From assembly GCA_030762175.1 (NCBI GenBank), contig CM060841.1, positions 8,859,501-8,923,500 of the forward strand: a stretch of DNA of 64,000 nucleotides. Direction: 5' to 3'. Position numbers and translations under genes: made by a program. A model generated the notes under the pieces. That model was not told the DNA's origin. It made no database searches and saw only the letters and a list, made by a program, of their open reading frames with translations. The number at the start of each line of letters is the position of its first letter. Positions within the stretch are counted from its first letter, which is position 1. The DNA comes from Metallyticus violacea. Taxonomy: Eukaryota; Arthropoda; Insecta; Mantodea; Metallyticidae. Positions 33,871 through 45,870 of the stretch are shown piece by piece.

Positions 33871-36100
33871 TGAAGACTCATTTATAGAATGCTTACTTAC
33901 TGTGGAGGTCAACTTCAACAGATTCCTGACGCTCCTAAAATTGCTTACTCCTGACGCCTAAAAGTTACTCGTTAGTTAGAAGGTACACCATTAACATATA
34001 GAACATTTATCCTCCCTTTGATTTCTTTAGGGTTTTCCCCCTCATTTGTGGGGAATTTAATCACAGAATGAAGCGCTAAATCTCTCACTTTTACTATAAA
34101 TTTCCCGGCAAGCACTTGCCATTCCCTCAGTTCTAGCGCTTAGTGAGAGACTAATTTGTGATTGTGTCTGTTTCAAGCCGAGACATGTCCTAGTCTTCAC
34201 TTGCAAACTCAGCTCTCCTGCAATGATATAACAGACTGCTGTAGATCGCTTATTGAACGTGACTCGTAAAAAGGCACATAAAACCCGAGGATATATTCAT
34301 GAAAGATCCCAAATATTGGCGAAGCTTCACATTCGCAAAGAATATGGGGATTTTTATCTGTCAAGTTAAATCTCCGGCAAGAGCGATCGAGATTATTGTC
34401 AAGATATTTTATTAGGAGACAGGCCATTAGTAAAGCTAACTGTTCTCGATGAGAGGCATGGATTTACACTTGCTAGTGTTCATGAACTCCCATTACGTCC
34501 TGGTTTTGATCATCTAGTCCCTGGCAACTTCCCTGAACACCCCGCAGGTACAGGTCCCTATTCTCTGTATGCGTTTACGACGGACAATCTTGTTTAATGT
34601 GCTGTATCTCGTATCACTGTATAAATCGAACAGATTGTGTTTTGTCATTATCATTACCTTTTCTAGTCATGCATTCCAATTTTGATGTGACCAAGGTAGC
34701 TCCAGGGGCTTTTAGTTTTGCTTTGATTGTGTGAGAGTACAGATATATGTCTATTCTTATAACTTTTAGCAATACTCTCTTGGATGCTGTATAACATATT
34801 CGGGATTAATGATGTATATTTTCTCAGACTGAATAAATTTGTCTACCTAAACCGTATACTTGAGCTCTAACACTAAAGCTGGTCTTGGAGCCATCTAAGA
34901 ACTAAAGCTCCCTTTTTAAATCAAGGATGCTCTGCTTTTCCATTTATTTTTAGCATAAACTACGAGGTATAAAATACAAATTTTGGTGTTGCTGCATCGG
35001 TTTTTATACTGAATACGTGCTGAGTCTCTTGAAATTGTATGCCTACAAGTAATAATGGATAAAGATGTCTGTCTGCATACGGGACAGTCTAATCGTCGCT
35101 ATGGGAGAAACATCTTCCTGCTGTACTTCGATTCCCTGCATTTTCTTTGACTACGAAGGTTTCTTGCCATGTCCAGAGTCTGATGTAGCGCGAGGCGTGC
35201 TTGTCATTCAGTAAATACCTAAAGTGCATACTCAAGTACTTTCCCAGGTATAACCTGCAAACTGGGCACAACTGCATGGAAGCTATTTATACCTCAAAGT
35301 TAACTGTAAAACAAGAGGTATGGGAAGTGATCTGTGTGCATCTCATTTATTGTTACACATCTTAAGATCCGAGTCTCAGAGAACCACTAACTCAACCAGC
35401 TACAGTGTTGAAAACTATAAGATATTTAAAGACTAACAATTGGGTATGGAAATTGTTTCACAGCCCACTGCCCATTAAATGTCAGGTTCAGATCTCGTGG
35501 GACGAGTATAATTCTCCATCGTACATGAAGCACGTCAATCGTCTATGACAGAAGGGGCTTCCATCAGCATGACATTGGGCTTGCCATCCTGACCTTGTGC
35601 TTTTCTTTTTTATGATCGCTTAGGCAAATGTTTGGATGGATCTTTCATTTCCAGGAATTTTTTCGCTTCTCCATCCCATTCTGTTGGTTCTGCTACAGAT
35701 TGAAAGCAGATTGTTGGTTGGGGGATGGGAACTGGGCTGTATGGTTGCGGCGGTAAATCATTTATGCCCGCTGATCGCATGTTTCGCCATGACTGCTGCA
35801 GGCCTCCCCACTCTTCTTCAACGAGAATCTCTCGAGGTCGTTACGCTGGATTTTGGCGGCTGTGAGCCTGCCGGAACTGAGACAGAATTCCGCAAAATGA
35901 GTCAATAAATAACGCTTCGTTGTTTAATTGTTGATATCGTTTATTCTCCTTAACATGAATATTCGGGCAAATTCACGTCTCAAGTCGAACCACAGGTAAG
36001 GTAACCTTGGCAGAAGTGAAAGTTTATTGTGTTAACCAAATGGTGCCGAGTGCGAAGAGATTGTTAAATTCTTAATGCAGATCAATAATGTCGTATCGAC
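33871..36100. other. Unique sequence, nothing convincing
   Basis: The 90-codon frame at 35636-35908 is hydrophobic and lacks a domain or signal context. No transposon motifs seen. Confidence 0.4.
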
Positions 36101-36238
36101 AATTAGTGTGGTGACCTGACGATCAAGCTTCGTTGTCGCCGAAACTGGTACTTAGTACTTAGGCCGATGTTCCGCTGATCTCCGGGCGACGGCAGTCACA
36201 CGTATCTGTGCCCGGAAAATTCTGAGACTGAGCTACTT

Positions 36239-36568
36239 ATGGGCAAAATCTATCCCTTTTACACACAATACAACACGACGTTATCCACTGGCAGCGGCGC
36301 GAAATACTCCCGCCAATTTTATGTTAACGTCGCTAATAGGTCAATACTTACCTCACTGAATTTCATTTCTATTCGCTGGACTATTTTGGTCAAGCCAAAT
36401 GCTCCGCTATTCGTCAATAAGATGGATTTAAACAGATTTCATACGTTACTGTCAATGACTCTTACTCGGACACTGCAACTTTCCACCGAACAGGCCGATG
36501 TTTCGCCTGAAGCGGGGGCACTTGCAACCCTAGATGCATGCCAGAAGGGATTACCTTGCATTCTCTGA
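36239..36568 (+). other. Hypothetical 109-codon ORF
   Basis: An ATG-initiated frame lies in a slightly GC-richer stretch. Its product (starting MGKIYPFYTQYNTTLSTGSG) has no motif I recognise. A gccgatgtt(t/c)cgc motif occurs twice, about 340 bp apart (36162 and 36493), so the region may be an uncharacterised repeat rather than a gene. Confidence 0.15.
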
Positions 36569-36829
36569 CTTTTTGCCGAGTCTTTGTGTGTCCGGAGAGA
36601 GACGTGAATTTTCCTTACCTTGCTATATTACTACATGTCATCTTTTAATACTACCAAAACTATACTTTATGAACTCATTTGAAAACTATACATTAGTAAT
36701 TCTACATATATGATCATTAAAGTTCCTCCACTGAAAGAAAATGCACAAAATACTTGCACAGAGTTGCTGATTCTAAAATTACAAATATGAATTATTTCAA
36801 TTACTGTGTAATTGACGGGAAGTCAGAGA

Positions 36830-37100
36830 CAGCCTCAAGGTTCGAAAGTGCCAGCCGACGTAACGGTGGCGTGCACTTTGCTCAGGAGTCTGCAATGGAA
36901 ACGGCCCTTCTGAGGGGCTCTAATTCCTTGGAGGGGAGCCTCTCCCTAAGTCGGGGTGTGTTCTCCCGTGTATTTTGGCCCCCAATCTCACCCCTTCCTG
37001 CTGGAAGTGCCTACACTGAAGGCGTAGGCATAAAAGGTCAACTTTTGAGCGTCTGAGGGTACCGAAATATCCTTCTCCGTTCCTAACAATCCAGTCCAGC
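36830..37100. repeat. Interspersed repeat of unknown class, copy 2
   Basis: Collinear with 10021-10330. Shared are cttctgaggggc, ttctccc, ccccttcctgctggaagtgc (counterpart tcccttcctcccggaggtgc) and taccgaaatatccttctcc. The predicted plus and minus frames here (36754-37056, 36920-37264) are probably by-products of the repeat. Confidence 0.55.
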
Positions 37101-37448
37101 ATGACATTTAATTCGTTTGATATAAACACTGGCAAACGACATCTGTTAACGATTCGATAGAACGGAAGGTCCCATGAACATGTCACCTGCAGCTTCTGCC
37201 CACACAGTGATAGAAATCGATACTCATGCCTCAGTTCTGAATTATGGCAAGGATTTGTAACCATGATTGCGGACCAGAAAAGAGTTAACTACGGATTATC
37301 TAAGAAGATACTTTTTAGGATCTTTTTTACTCTTGGGTAGCACTATCTGCTATAAATAATTTTATATTTTTCACACCTTCTGTGTACATTTCACAGAAAT
37401 CTTAAGAGTATGAAAGTGAAAGCTTCACAGTGCATTCACCTTTTCAAT
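37101..37448. other. Unassigned sequence
   Basis: No supported feature. Confidence 0.35.
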
Positions 37449-37690
37449 AATAAACACCACAGGTTCAATACCGGCCTAGGTCGATGAATTTTTTCCAGCT
37501 AAAAGCCTAAGTGTGACTTCCTTCGGAAGGGAAGTAAAGCCGTGGGTCCCGTGACGTACATTTACGGCACGATAAAGAATCTCAAGCCTGAAAGAAGAGG
37601 CCTCTGAGCAAAATTTGTCGGCCGTTTCACGCCCTCAATTGAATGTAACGCTGATGACCTGAGATGTTAAAGAAAAAACCAAATAAAAAA
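37449..37690 (+). repeat. SINE-A copy 6 (5'-truncated)
   Basis: Begins at a B-box remnant (ggttcaataccggcc) and continues through cttccttcggaagggaagta and cgtacatttacggcacgata to cgctgatgacctgagatgtt. The final tail is shortened to aaaaaaccaaataaaaa. A diverged SINE-B follows within 7 bp. Confidence 0.9.
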
Positions 37691-37696
37691 GTGTAT

Positions 37697-37937
37697 GAGC
37701 GGACCGTAGCGCGAAGTCGTTATGGTACTAGCTCATGAACGGGAACGGTTCGATTCCCGCAAGGGTCGTCTTCTTTCATTAAGGTTTTTTCCAAGTTTTC
37801 CTCGTTCCTTGTAAATGTCAAATTCAGGGAAGGCACCATAAACATAGACCTGGAAAGGTTGCTTCTATTCCCAATTAATCATTTACCGTCTGTGTTGTCT
37901 CAGTAGTTAAAACTACTTATAAACATTATTTAAAATA
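37697..37937 (+). repeat. SINE-B copy (diverged), abutting SINE-A
   Basis: A-box region cgcgaagtcgttatggtac, B-box ggttcgattcccgc, and body gttttttccaagttttcctc. The 3' block ctcagtagttaaaact is shortened. One of several SINE pairs in this window. Confidence 0.78.
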
Positions 37938-39030
37938 AAGTTCCTGAGATAAAATAATTCCCTCTATTTCATGTTGCGAAGAATGAGGTTGAACGTAAAA
38001 ACTACTTCTCTTGCGGACATATTTTATTAACTATTATTACAGGACAACTTTTATTTTTCATTGTAACTTCACTATGCCCAAAGTTACTGTTATTTATTGA
38101 GTCCATACTTCACATTTAATTATCACTCCATATTTACTCGATACTTCGTGCAATGTTTCTCTGAAGCCAAGCGCTCTTGCCAGTTAAAAAAGAAATACAA
38201 AAAGTTTCTTTAGTGGGCGGTTGGCGTATCATACTTTATTCGCACTGCGCTTTCCCCGGTTTAAAAATGCACAGTGGAAATACCGGTATGCTGTAAATAC
38301 GGCATGTGGTATATAGTAAGAGAGAAGCCAAAGTACTAAATGCGGTTGTTAGTCGTTAATTAGGAATGCTGTTTTAACTTGTTCAAAATGAGAGCTGGAG
38401 AGGTAGAGAGAGATAGGGCAAAAAGAGATGCCTTTTTTTATTTTGCTTTCTAGTTTTTATTCTGTAGAAATATATGTAACCCATATATGTATTCAGACAC
38501 TCATCCTCTCACATTTGACCTGAACATAAAAAGAATAAATAAAAACAACGACAACAACTGCTATGTACACATGATTCACAGCTCTTTAAAAATGCATGCT
38601 GTAAGAGATTCTCTAATTTGCTTCGTAGAGCTCACGGTGTGGGGGTGAGAAGAACGGATACTCTCGTTTTGTTTACCGTTCAACGACGTGTGCCTGTGGA
38701 AACTTTTGCTTAAATGTTTCGGAAGAGTTTTTGTTAAGCAAGGACGGAGCACAAAGGCTTAACACGTGAGGGTTTAAGTAGAAAAACACTACCAGCTACA
38801 TCTTCACTTTAATTTTGGTGGGATTTTAGACTTCCCGAACTTGCAAATGTGGTATTTTGTACAACAACTGCACAACGCTCTTTGTGAATGTTAAATAGGG
38901 AGATACATTACGAGACTTATCAACATTTTATTATTAATGCCTGCAGCTCGCTTTATTTCAAATAACGTCCATTGTTTTAAAGCTTTTCTAATATAATACA
39001 CATATTACATTTTTCAAATCAGTTATATAA
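37938..39030. other. Unassigned sequence
   Basis: No gene or repeat recognised. A purine-rich patch lies near 38400. Confidence 0.4.
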
Positions 39031-39146
39031 ACCGCCACGAGTCGTTAAGGTGCGGACTCGTGAGCGGGAGGTTTAGAGTTCGAATCCCGCCAGAACCATG
39101 CTCCCTGACTAAGGTTTTTCACATGTTTTCCTCAGTCCTCTTAGTC
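39031..39146 (+). repeat. SINE-B head fused to a SINE-A
   Basis: A tRNA-like head with A-box and intact B-box (agttcgaatcccgcc) reaches only to ttcctcagtcctc, then stops where a SINE-A begins. The 3' half of SINE-B is missing. Confidence 0.88.
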
Positions 39147-39425
39147 GGTCCTGGTGGTGTAGTGGTAACCATACATGCCTCCTAAACCCAAGATCCGGTC
39201 AATGAATTTTTTCAGGAGTAAAAATCGTAAGTATGGCTTCCTTCGGAAGGGAAGTAAAGCCATGGGTCCCGTGTCGTACATTTACGGCACGAAAAAGAAC
39301 CTCAAGCCTGAAAGAAGAGGCCTCTGAGCAAAATTTGTCGGCCGTTTCATGCCCTGAATTGAATGAGACGCTGATGACCTGAGATGTTAAAGAACATCCA
39401 TAAATAAAACAATTAAAAAAAAAAA
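39147..39425 (+). repeat. SINE-A copy 7 (B-box deleted)
   Basis: Best-preserved head of the family (tcctggtggtgtagtggtaa), but the segment from the B-box to gatggatt is deleted (agatccggtcaatgaatttt). The rest is complete, ending taaataaaacaatt and about 11 A. Together with the preceding fragment it forms a B-A composite. Confidence 0.92.
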
Positions 39426-41265
39426 GAATTCTTAACGAGAAGAGCCCTTTGTAGCCTTCACGCAAAGGATCTAACCGAAGGGAGTAGTGATTGGAACCTT
39501 TTTATTCTTTTAAATATCAGTTAGCACAGAATATCTGGACATCTCACGCTGTCCTTGCTGTACAGAACTCTTGCTTAGTTGTTATCCAGTCCAAAGTTCG
39601 AGCGAAAATAAAGAGCAATTATAATTTTTGAGCAAAAAAGTGTTCATTTCTCTACTTTTAGCAATTTTCTCGTTTGCTTATCTCATCCATAAAATGCAAA
39701 TTCTTCATCTCTGTAAAACACGCATTTGTTTCTGCAATAAGCTCTTCATTTGTTTTTTCTTCCTAGGCATTTCTTCTTGTTGGAGAACAGAAAGCAGTCC
39801 AAGGAAACAAAAACTGGAGAGCGGGAATATGAGGAAGAATTTCATATCTTAAGTTCAATAATTATAATATCCAGATCAAAATCGCATACTTGTGCATTGA
39901 TGCGTTATCATGATGGAAAATTGTAAAATGTGGATGGTTCTTTTGGGATTAAACAGAAATATGGACAAAATTCCATTCCATCCATACTTCATAGTTAAAG
40001 ATACTTTGCTTTTATTATTTTGAATTTGTGTTTTAATAATTTTAGTTATAAACACAGTTTTTTGTAATGAGGTTTATGCTAACCGCATAGTATAGTAATA
40101 TTAATCCGTTATAGCATTTCTCTTCTGCAAAGAGTCAATTATAATTATTTCTCACCCACGAGTCCGCGCTTTAATAATATCAGCCGTAAATAAATATAGT
40201 GAAAATGCCCTTCCTTTCAGAGGCTTATCACATTTAAAACTTTTCAAGTTATTTTTAAATGTACCTCCATACAGTTTCAACCTACGCCTTTTATTCTGAT
40301 TGCATTATGGAAATCAAAATAAATGCCAATGCAAAATTGCTTGTTTTCTACTATAATTCACCTTTCTCTTCTGCTTCCATCAATCTATACATCTCTATTA
40401 CTACTACTATAACCATAACAGATTATATCATTACATAAACAAATATAGGCGACATATTTCGGACCAAGTATAACAATATCATGAATAATTACGCTAAATT
40501 AGATTGGACTGTAAACACGAGAGACGGAAGGAGATGTATCTCCTCCAATAGTTTCATAATTACTGTTCCAGAGCAGTGCAACGTAAAAAAGAACACGATC
40601 CCAGCATTATATTGTTTTGAAACTGCAGAGTGCGTAGTGTATGATTGAATGGGTGGAGAAGAGCTGCGGAGCTGATCAAATTGCTTTGTATAACGAAAGC
40701 CCCGGGGCCCTATTCCCTCTATCACTATGCCAGCAACTCATCAGCGAGTGGGTTTGTATTGCTATTACATATGGATTTATCAACCTGCTTCTGCAAATTG
40801 TCAACTAATGACCTACCCAGGAATATGTATAGATGCTATCGCCAGTTCGCATGCACTGAATGAACTAAGCTTAGAAACCTGACTTATATAGTTACTAAAG
40901 TGTCAAGGTAACGATTTAAAATACTCGGTAGTGTTGCTGGAAAAGCAGGACGAATAACTCGTTCTTTTACGCTTTATTTACTTCTCCTTACTGTGACATT
41001 AAATCTGTTTGTGGTAGTCCAACTGCAGGAGTTATTAAACAGTTTCTCTAGCCTTTTTCTTTTTCTTCCACAAGGTATAGGGCTGTCGATCTATTCCGTT
41101 CTCAATTAAACATATCGCTCCATCTTATTCTTGGTCTTCCTACTTGGCGATGTTCTTTAGGATTATAATTTGGTAAAATTGCTATACCCCTTCCTCTTTC
41201 ATTCTTAATATATGCTGAAACCAATTATTTTTTTCATTAACTTTTTAATTTAGAGGCTGCCAAAA
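39426..41265. other. Mostly unassigned; contains a SINE-B scrap
   Basis: A ~38-bp minus-strand scrap of a SINE-B head (cacccacgagtccgcgcttt) lies at 40150-40187. The frames at 39628-39852, 40489-40725 and 40645-40863 have no recognisable product. Confidence 0.4.
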
Positions 41266-41668
41266 ATGAATACACACTTTCACAGTAGATATCTATTTAA
41301 TAAATTTCAAAATTACACCGAAAAACAACAATAATGTGTAGTATGATGTTCTGTAAACAGACGTTACTCACATTACGTTATGCTAGCGTTGCTACAAAAA
41401 ATGGAGCCAAGATTATCGTTTGAACAGCGGAAAGCAATTTTGAAGTGGTATTGAAAAACCGAGAATATTGTTGAAGTTCAAAGGTAATGGAGACGTGTAA
41501 AACGGCATGTGTGCAATCGCTGAGGACACTTTCACAAACGTTGCTCAATCAGTAGTTCAACGTACTCAGAAGTGTATCGACACCGATGGTGGGCATTTTC
41601 AGCAACTGTTGTAACTGTAAAAGTCTAAGATGATTAGTGCTCATCATTTTCTGTTTGTGTGAATTCAG
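41266..41668 (+). mobile_element. Internally deleted DDE transposon (Tc1/mariner-like, helix-turn-helix type)
   Basis: The ends tgaatacacac (left) and the reverse complement of the right, tgaattcacac, form a short inverted repeat. After the left end, ATG at 41401 starts MEPRLSFEQRKAILKWY, a stop, then KTENIVEVQR. This is the N-terminal helix-turn-helix region of a widespread arthropod transposase group. The next recognisable piece is NVAQSVVQRTQKCIDTDGGH then FQQLL and stop, which is the normal C-terminus. Everything between, including the DDE core, is missing, so this is a non-autonomous derivative made by internal deletion. A LINE remnant follows directly. Confidence 0.75.
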
Positions 41669-41673
41669 TTTTG

Positions 41674-42115
41674 TTATGTTAACACAGTTTGTTCTTTGCT
41701 TGAAATGTATATATATATATATATCTGTCTTTGAATTTCATCATTTTTTGTTTGTCTGAGAGAGTAAACCCCAGCTACTGCTCTTAAAAATCTCATTTCT
41801 GCAATTTCTATTCTTTCCCTGTCTGTCCTATTTGTGGTCCAGTTTTCACTTCCATATGTTGCCAATGGCGCTGTCATTATTTCATAGAATTTTATTTGTG
41901 TTGCTTTTGAGTGTTGTTTTTTAATGTTCTTTTTATTGTTACCATGATTTGCCTTAATTCATTTAATTTTATATTCAAAACTTCATTTTCAATGTATGAT
42001 ACATTAAAACTTATATAATTAAAACTAGAGACTTGTTCTATTATTTCTTCATTAATAACTATCTTACATCTTACACGATTGTTCCCTTTAACAGTCATTG
42101 CTTTTGACTTGGTTG
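41674..42115 (-). pseudogene. Non-LTR retrotransposon reverse-transcriptase C-terminal segment
   Basis: Two minus-strand frames join into the region that follows the reverse-transcriptase core in many arthropod LINEs. First comes RCKIVINEEIIEQVSSFNYI (41892-42098) with IKLNELRQIMVTIKRTLKNN. A frame change then gives KFYEIMTAPLATYGSENWTT and IEIAEMRFLRAVAGV (about 41720-41890). The catalytic part is absent. The end runs into an (AT)n tract at 41707-41724 that inserts a Tyr-Ile repeat. It lies between two DNA-transposon remnants. Confidence 0.8.
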
Positions 42116-42182
42116 TTGAAATCTTTAATTATATGTTTCCATGATATCTTTGGGGTTATTAACACTTCCCTATTCCAGATTT

Positions 42183-42470
42183 TTTTTTTCGGTCCGGATA
42201 ATGCAAACTTCCAGGGATGATGAAGAAGGACATATTGATTAATTTGAGATAGGGATTCCGGTCCGGAAATGGCTCATTCATAAGTTATACGCCAAATTGT
42301 TTTGGGATATTTATGAAAGTGAATGAAGAAAATATATGAATCTTTGTTTTTACATGCAATAATGTTATATATCCGTACTACTTTAGGAAGCTGTCAAAAC
42401 ATATACAACAGTTGTTCAAAATGACCTCCCCCCAGGTGCGATGCGCCGTAGTAAGTTCTGTCTTCTGCAA
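42183..42470 (-). mobile_element. 3' end of a second DDE transposon of the same type
   Basis: On the minus strand, GGHFEQLL plus a few residues ends the transposase at about 42400-42430. A 3' untranslated region follows, ending with the terminal sequence cctggaagtttgcattatcc at about 42195-42214. GGHF(E/Q)QLL is the same C-terminal motif as in the 41266-41668 element, but the ends differ, so it is a different family. The rest of the element is missing or unrecognised. Confidence 0.6.
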
Positions 42471-43546
42471 CCTCTGTGGCATTTCTCTTGGGGTTCAACT
42501 TACATCGGTACTAACCACGTCATCTTCATTGCATTGCATTAATGCAGTTTCTTTTCAAATCCCTCATTGATGGAGTTAACTTTATACTATTGCAATACCC
42601 CCTGCAGCCTACAAAAAAAACGGTTTGGCTTATAGTTTGCGGCTCAGTGCTTCCTACCTCAAATAGATACACCCGCATCCCTGAAAGATTGTACCTTCAA
42701 AAACATTCGGTAATCACAAGCACGGAGTACGCGCCTTGTCGATTCTTTTTCTCCAGTACAAAAGTGGCAAGAGATTCATTCACATTGGGTTTGCCCATTT
42801 CACACGAACTGATACCGCAAAAGGCAGTAAACATTTGTCTTGTTCCTGATTGCTCTAGGGGTCTATTAGCTTACATAAATTCTTTACCACTATTTAGCTT
42901 TTGAATGGACTTTCAAAAACTTTGACTTGGTTCTTCCAGAATAAGGGTGTAAAACCATACAACACGATTGCTCTTTATCAATTCCTTCACGCCCAAGCAC
43001 TCAACATCAGATTAATTCTATTATAGTTTGCTACTTAGTTAAGGATTTGTTGACTGCCGCAAACTAGCTCTAACTAAATAGTAAGGAAACCCTTTAGAGT
43101 TCCTTGACTTTTCGAAGGCATAAATTGTATCTTTTGTACCCAGTATTTGTGACAATGTTTTTGACGGACTGAATTTTTAGAAGTTTCAGTTATAATGTAC
43201 ACTTAAAAACCACGAATATATTTTTGCGCCTCAAATAGCTCTCGATGTTTTCATGAGTGTGCAGTTCTATTACGTGTCACTTCTGCTTCCGTTGAGTAGT
43301 TACAGCGGCATGGCGCTTGGCCTTGAAGCTCTCAAGTGTATCAGTAGTTCAGGGACGTGCGACATCGCCACTGGGCCTTGCTCCGCTCTTGTTAACTCAA
43401 TTGTGTTAGATCAAGATATTGCAGTTCCGTGTTAATGCTGTATAGTGAATTTTTAGTACGCTCACACATTTTTAGCCAGAGTATAAATGAATAATTGTAC
43501 TCATTGTCCTAGCCGGGGTACCGCCTAGGAAATTTTATAACATATA
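42471..43546. other. Unassigned; contains a 120-codon ORF of unknown meaning
   Basis: The plus frame at 42542-42904 is the longest here but has no motif, signal peptide or domain. Its start lies beside an ATTGCATTGCATT tract. Not supported as a gene. Confidence 0.25.
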
Positions 43547-44818
43547 CGAGGGTAGGTTATAAGTTTCCGGCCTCGCCGATAAGGATCATCGCCTTCACAA
43601 ATTCCTTATCTGGTATCATTCCTTATCTGTTAAGTAAATAATTGCAGCTGTAACTTCCACTCAGCTGTGTTCAGTTGTTCAGCTATAGCTGCATAAAAAA
43701 GGCTATGTGTAGAAGATTGTGACATTTTCAAATTGCAATTTCGAGCAGTTATTAAGTTCTTAATAGAGAAAGACTTATTCCAAATGAAATTAAACAGCGA
43801 TTGGACGGTGTATATGGGGGAAGCACCCCCCTCATATTCTACCATAAAAGAATGGACCAAACTTTTTCGAATGGGTCGAGAAAGCATTGAAGACGAAGAG
43901 CGTGCAGGTCGATCCCTTTTGGAGGTACTCATGTTTGAAAACATCGCTCTTGTAGAAGGTGAAATTATGGAAGACCGGCGGATTAAAGTTACAGAAATAG
44001 CAGCAAAGTAGGGCCTTTCTAAAACAACAGTCCTTCGAATTATTCATGAACATTTAAACATGAACAAAGGTTAGTGCCTAGACTTCTTTCCTTAGCCCAA
44101 AAGCAGCAGCGAGTCATCTGTTGTCAAGCATTTTTGGAGCTCTGCTGAGGCTACGAGGGACAAGTTCTTCAAACCATTTTTACGGAGATAAACTATGGCC
44201 CTCTACTATAATCCCTTGGCCAAAAGAGAATGAGTGGAGTGGCGTAAGCCTGGCGAAGCACCGCTTAAAGGCCAAGGTCACTCAGTCAAACAAGAAGATC
44301 ACGGCCAGAATCTTTTGGGACTGTGAAGGAATACTCTTCATTGACTTCAAGGAGATGAATACCACAGTAAATGGGGAGTACTGTGTGATCTATTGCACAG
44401 ACTACGCGCATTCATCAAAGAGAAAAGGCGAGGAAAGCTGAGTGGTAGTGTGCGCCTTCTTCACGACAACGCTCCTGTGCACACAGCTCTTGTTGAAGGA
44501 ATCTGTGAAGAAATGTGGCTTCAAGGAGATTGACCATCCACCCTAAAGCCCAGATCTAACTCCCAGTGACTAATTCCTCTTCTCAGAACGCAAGAAGGAC
44601 CTTCGAGGAAGGAAATTTAAGTGTGACGAAGAATTGTTGAATGCTATTTATGCAATTTTGCAGACAAGACTTCTGACTGTTATGGGGGGGGGGGGGATTG
44701 AAATGTTTATTCAAGGATGTCAGAAGTTTATTGCAATAATATTGAAAAGTGAAATATAGTTTTTGTCTTTAACATACCTAGAAAATGGTTAGGCCGGAAA
44801 CTTGTGGACCTACTCTCG
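43547..44818 (+). mobile_element. mariner-type transposon, copy 2 (near full length, defective)
   Basis: A 1,272-bp element flanked by TA on both sides. Its ends are cgagggtaggttataagttt and, at the right, the complement-type cttgtggacctactctcg. The transposase begins near 43725. The first 92-codon frame covers the DNA-binding part (YSTIKEWTKLFRMGRESIED, ENIALVEGEIMEDRRIKVTE). Stops and frameshifts follow, but LRAFIKEKRRGKLSG and LLHDNAPVHTALVE with the second Asp are intact. The first-Asp motif is damaged (the VDETMV equivalent is disrupted at about 44180-44200). There is a G-run of about 13 in the 3' untranslated part (44684-44696). Same family as the elements at 7033 and 48185. Confidence 0.93.
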
Positions 44819-45590
44819 TACTTACCAATTTTGAATTAATTTCAAGATGAGTTAAAGTCTATTACTTTATTTTACTGACTGTACTTTATTTTCCTCCCTA
44901 GCATTATAAAGTTATCTCGAAGTGGTCGTAAACGAAATATAAACCAGAGCTTGGGTGGTGACGTACACCCCGCACAAATTCGAAACCATAAATAACGAGG
45001 GGATACGACGTTCAGCTGATTAACAAGAAGTGAGAAGTTGAGGGAAACAGTTGCAAGCTTTTCTTTGTTACAGAATGGATGTATTTTATGCGACGGTGAG
45101 TAGGGAATTTAGCGGAGATAGTGATAGTACGGCTTACTGTTGCCAGTATAATCAGAGCTTATTTGAGCTCAAATTGACTGGGTATAGAAACATTACTTTA
45201 AAGAGAAAGATGCAGAAAAAATTATTCACAAAGTAATTTATAAGGTGGCAGTTAAAGATTGGGAATCTTGCATACAAACATGATGAAAAACTACAAGAAA
45301 TTGCAGCGATTTTTATTAGAGCAGGGGGTTAATTAAATATGTAAAATATATGAAGGGAAAGATTTTGGCAGGATTTATTCTGGTTGTTTTGGATTCTCAG
45401 GGGAATGTTATTTCTTCCTCTCCGACGACATATTTTTGCCACGGTTGTTGAGACTCTGCTGCTGGATACGTTTATGGTCCTGTGACCATAGAGGAAGGAT
45501 TCTTGGGGATTAATAAGATTTCTCGTTATAGGAAATGAAACACAATTTATTATTCATAGTCAATACACCTAAAAATGTACTGCCGTTATT
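44819..45590. other. Unassigned sequence
   Basis: A 61-codon frame at 45051-45236 and a short acceptor/donor pair around 45073-45094 were noted but not supported by any recognisable peptide. Confidence 0.35.
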
Positions 45591-45659
45591 TTCTGGAGAA
45601 TATGTGCCACTTTCGCACTAACTATGGCGATCACTGTGACGTTAACGCACTTTAATAAC

Positions 45660-45870
45660 TCTGATTCTGAAACTCCACTAAACTCGACTAATTCTGAAAC
45701 ACAACTGGCTACTCCTCACTGATAATTTTCCACTAACGATACTCTTCGACTGAACTGAACTAAACTGATAGTCGGACTGGACTCTCTCTGCACTGACGTG
45801 ACTTGAACTAAACCGAGAATATTTTTGCACTGCCAATGCCCCACTGACTCTAACTGAACTGTGGATCGAT
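45660..45870. repeat. Degenerate ACTGA-type short-motif repeat
   Basis: About 200 bp are dominated by loosely spaced ACTGA, ACTAA and ACTGG words (for example gactgaactgaactaaactg at about 45750-45769). The 68-codon minus frame (45678-45884) is the antisense of this repeat. The following ~300 bp (to about 46200) is not AT-simple and may belong to the same element. Class unknown. Confidence 0.6.

Noticed and set aside
42542..42904. 120-codon plus-strand ORF as a gene
   Set aside because: No domain, signal peptide or repeat support, and it starts in a short simple repeat.
45061..45110. Possible 22-nt microexon (acag ... gtgagt)
   Set aside because: Too short to judge by eye; no flanking exon or recognisable peptide supports it.
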